Positions 62,601 through 64,000 of a DNA stretch of 64,000 nt are shown here, piece after piece (positions within the stretch are counted from its first letter, which is position 1; the number at the start of each line of letters is the position of its first letter). The notes beneath the pieces were generated by a model. The model worked only from the letters and a program-made list of their open reading frames with translations. It was not told the origin of the DNA and searched no databases. The stretch is from Cyclobacteriaceae bacterium. Lineage in GTDB: Bacteria > Bacteroidota > Bacteroidia > Cytophagales > Cyclobacteriaceae. Where the stretch lies: assembly GCA_016787565.1 (NCBI GenBank), contig JAEUUG010000012.1, positions 310,001 to 374,000 on the forward strand, given 5' to 3'. Position numbers and translations under genes: made by a program.

Positions 62601-63981
62601 TAGCTTTTCCTTCGATCAGCTTCGGTTGGAAAGCTTGTATACCAAGTCTGTGAAGTGTTGGAGCACGGTTCAAAAGAACAGGATGTCCTTTCAATACGTT
62701 TTCCAAAATATCCCAGATCACCGGATCCTTGCGGTCAACAATTTTCTTAGCCGACTTAACGGTCTTCACAATTCCTCTTTCAATCAGCTTGCGGATAATA
62801 AATGGCTTGAATAATTCGGCAGCCATATCTTTTGGCAGACCGCATTCATGCAGTTTCAATTCAGGTCCTACCACAATTACTGAACGACCAGAGTAGTCAA
62901 CACGCTTACCAAGTAAGTTCTGACGGAAACGTCCTTGCTTACCTTTCAACATGTCACTCAACGATTTCAATGCACGGTTTCCATCGGAACGAACAGCATT
63001 CACTTTACGTGAGTTGTCGAACAATGAGTCAACCGCTTCCTGAAGCATACGCTTCTCGTTACGAAGAATTACTTCAGGAGCTTTAATATCAATCAAACGC
63101 TTCAGACGGTTGTTACGAATAATCACACGTCTGTACAGGTCATTCAAATCAGATGTAGCAAAACGACCACCATCCAACGGCACAAGCGGGCGCAATTCGG
63201 GCGGAATAACCGGCACCATCTTAATCACCATCCACTCCGGCTTGTTTTCAATACGGGTTCTGGCATCGCGGAAAGCTTCAACTACCTTCAAACGTTTCAA
63301 GGCTTCAGCCTTACGTTGTTGCGATGTATCGGTAGCAGCCTGGTGTCTTAAATCATAAGAAAGCAAATCCAATTGGGTTCTGGCCAATAACATTTCCAAT
63401 GCATCAGCGCCCATTTTTGCGATGAATTTCTTCGGATCGTTATCATCCAGCAGTTGATTCTCACGTGGCAGTTTATCCACGATGTCGAGGTATTCTTCTT
63501 CCGTTAGGAAGTCAAGGCGATTCACACCATCCTCTTCTTTGATACCAGGCTGGATAACAACATAGCGCTCGTAATAAATAATCTGATCAAGCTTCTTGGT
63601 TGGAAGACCAAGAAGGTAACCAATCTTATTCGGTAACGAACGGAAGTACCAGATGTGCGCAACCGGCACAACCAGCTCGATGTGACCCATACGCTCACGT
63701 CTTACTTTCTTCTCCGTAACTTCTACACCGCATCGATCGCAGATGATGCCTTTATAACGAATGCGCTTATACTTCCCGCAATGACATTCCCAATCCTTTA
63801 CAGGACCAAAAATCCGCTCGCAAAACAAACCGCCCATTTCAGGCTTGTACGTTCTGTAGTTGATGGTTTCGGGTTGTGTTACTTCACCATGGGAACTTTC
63901 CAGAATTGATTCCGGAGAAGCCAGACTAATGGTGATTCTTGAGAAGTCGTTGTTGATCTTTTTATTTTTTCTGAAAGACAT
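59671..63981 (-). CDS. rpoC: DNA-directed RNA polymerase subunit beta'
   Basis: Complete at 1436 residues. Zinc-binding N-terminal cysteines ([13 protein letters not shown], about 65-85), active-site NADFDGDQM with Asp474, Asp476 and Asp478 for catalytic magnesium, the trigger-loop region [21 protein letters not shown], and a second zinc site ([13 protein letters not shown]). The start lies 19 bases from the window edge; rpoB is expected just beyond it. The orientation is minus, ahead of DUF3467 and the str genes. Confidence 0.98.
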   Translation of the reverse strand: MSFRKNKKINNDFSRITISLASPESILESSHGEVTQPETINYRTYKPEMGGLFCERIFGPVKDWECHCGKYKRIRYKGIICDRCGVEVTEKKVRRERMGHIELVVPVAHIWYFRSLPNKIGYLLGLPTKKLDQIIYYERYVVIQPGIKEEDGVNRLDFLTEEEYLDIVDKLPRENQLLDDNDPKKFIAKMGADALEMLLARTQLDLLSYDLRHQAATDTSQQRKAEALKRLKVVEAFRDARTRIENKPEWMVIKMVPVIPPELRPLVPLDGGRFATSDLNDLYRRVIIRNNRLKRLIDIKAPEVILRNEKRMLQEAVDSLFDNSRKVNAVRSDGNRALKSLSDMLKGKQGRFRQNLLGKRVDYSGRSVIVVGPELKLHECGLPKDMAAELFKPFIIRKLIERGIVKTVKSAKKIVDRKDPVIWDILENVLKGHPVLLNRAPTLHRLGIQAFQPKLIEGKAIQLHPLVCTAFNADFDGDQMAVHVPLGQEAILEASMLMLSSHNILNPANGAPITVPSQDMVLGLYYLTKGRKSTPEHIVVGEGKKFYSSEEVIVAFNEGKLSKHAIIKVRATVKDKKTGEISYKLIETVVGRVLFNQFVPEEVGFVDELLTKKKLQTIIADVFKAAGQSKAAKFLDDIKDLGFQMAYKGGLSMGLGDVKVPAEKEKLVANAQEEVDAVWNNYMMGLITDNERYNQVIDIWTRTNTLLTNTLMRQLEDDQQGFNSIYMMMHSGARGSREQIRQLGGMRGLMAKPQKNLAGSVGSIIENPILSNFKEGLDVLEYFISTHGARKGLADTALKTADAGYLTRRLVDVAQDLVVSEEDCGTLRGLKVTALKDNEDIVEPLSERILGRVTVHDIYDPITDELICASNEEITDEIAKRVEETSIEEIEIRSLLTCESKVGGCAKCYGRNLATGKMVQAGEAVGVIAAQSIGEPGTQLTLRTFHVGGTASNIAVDANIKAKFNGVVEFEGIRVIETTDNDNKPVRVVMGRTGEIRIVEKEKNRVLITNNVPYGSFLKVKDGQKVEKGEELCFWDPYNAVILSEFDGTIEYESIIEGVTYKEESDEQTGHREKVITETRDKTKNPAVVVKGKTETKGYNIPVGAHLAVDAGEKIKAGQVLAKIPRTMGKSRDITGGLPRVTELFEARNPSNPAVVSEIDGVVTYGGIKRGNREIFIESRDGVQKRYLVPLSKHILVQDNDFVKAGQPLSDGSITPSDILSIKGPTAVQEYLVNEIQEVYRLQGVKINDKHIEAIVSQMMQKVEIIDPGDTSFLPGEYVDKLQFREDNDTVLDKKVVIDAGDSQVLKPGQIINPRELRDENSNLRRKDLKLVEVRDAMPAVSRPTLQGITQASLKTESWLSAASFQETTKVLSEAAIRGKTDWLNGLKENVIVGHLIPAGTGQRRFNEMIVTHQDEYDSFRASAERAKDKEKELQD

Positions 63982-64000
63982 GTTGTGAAGTTTTCAGTTA

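Noticed and set aside
1..64000. CRISPR arrays, insertion sequences or integrase genes
   Set aside because: No regularly spaced short repeats, transposase motifs or terminal inverted repeats were noticed anywhere in the window.

Overview
The window reads as a chromosomal segment of an aerobic, surface-associated Bacteroidota bacterium, probably of the Cytophagales. The grounds are PorP/SprF and type-B C-terminal domain proteins of the type IX secretion system (T9SS), the order rpoC-DUF3467-rpsL-rpsG-fusA-rpsJ, a Bacteroidota-type promoter (TTTG, 19 bases, TAnnTTTG) ahead of rpsL, and weak Shine-Dalgarno sites. The genus cannot be told from this sequence alone.

Layout. 1-2.4 kb: a GMC dehydrogenase with a 3Fe-4S motif and its Tat hitch-hiker subunit. 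2.4-7.8 kb: an alkylation-repair neighbourhood (Ada split into two genes, AlkA, an APC permease) followed by small enzymes. 7.8-11.1 kb: a minus-strand group of ric (Fe-S repair), an adenosylcobalamin-dependent ribonucleotide reductase and a Crp/Fnr regulator, all suited to low oxygen or nitrosative stress. 11.3-19.5 kb: a Dabb protein, a NagB-like deaminase, a LytS/LytTR two-component pair with a GNAT gene between its halves, a MacAB-like efflux operon, a 1-Cys peroxiredoxin and an Rrf2 regulator. 19.5-19.9 kb: three tRNA genes.

20.0-33.9 kb is the most distinctive accessory region. A cassette of exported phage-tail-fibre-like protein (with a self-cleaving S74 chaperone), T9SS type-B protein and PorP/SprF protein is present twice in tandem. 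The first copy has an additional tail-fibre-like gene without the S74 domain. The cassettes look like surface filament or adhesin systems, each with its own T9SS partner. An exported WD40-caspase protein (minus strand) and an exported subtilase (plus strand) follow.

39.1-46.6 kb: gcvT, a TPR protein, a ComB-like phosphatase, a DUF2064 glycosyltransferase, a second Crp/Fnr regulator, a mARC-like MOSC protein, HemJ, SCO, a c-type cytochrome and small exported proteins. 46.7-55.0 kb: a molybdenum hydroxylase locus with two IorAB-type enzymes around a cytochrome c, then XdhC, an NTF2-like protein and a MocA-like cytidylyltransferase.

55.05-55.74 kb: a short membrane protein that I read as a bacterial STING (two N-terminal membrane helices plus a STING domain). 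It has no cyclic-dinucleotide synthase within the window and lies tail to tail with rpsJ. It is the most surprising single gene here. 55.8-64.0 kb: the minus-strand informational block rpsJ, fusA, rpsG, rpsL, DUF3467 and a complete rpoC. All family assignments come from motifs read by eye; no database search was run.
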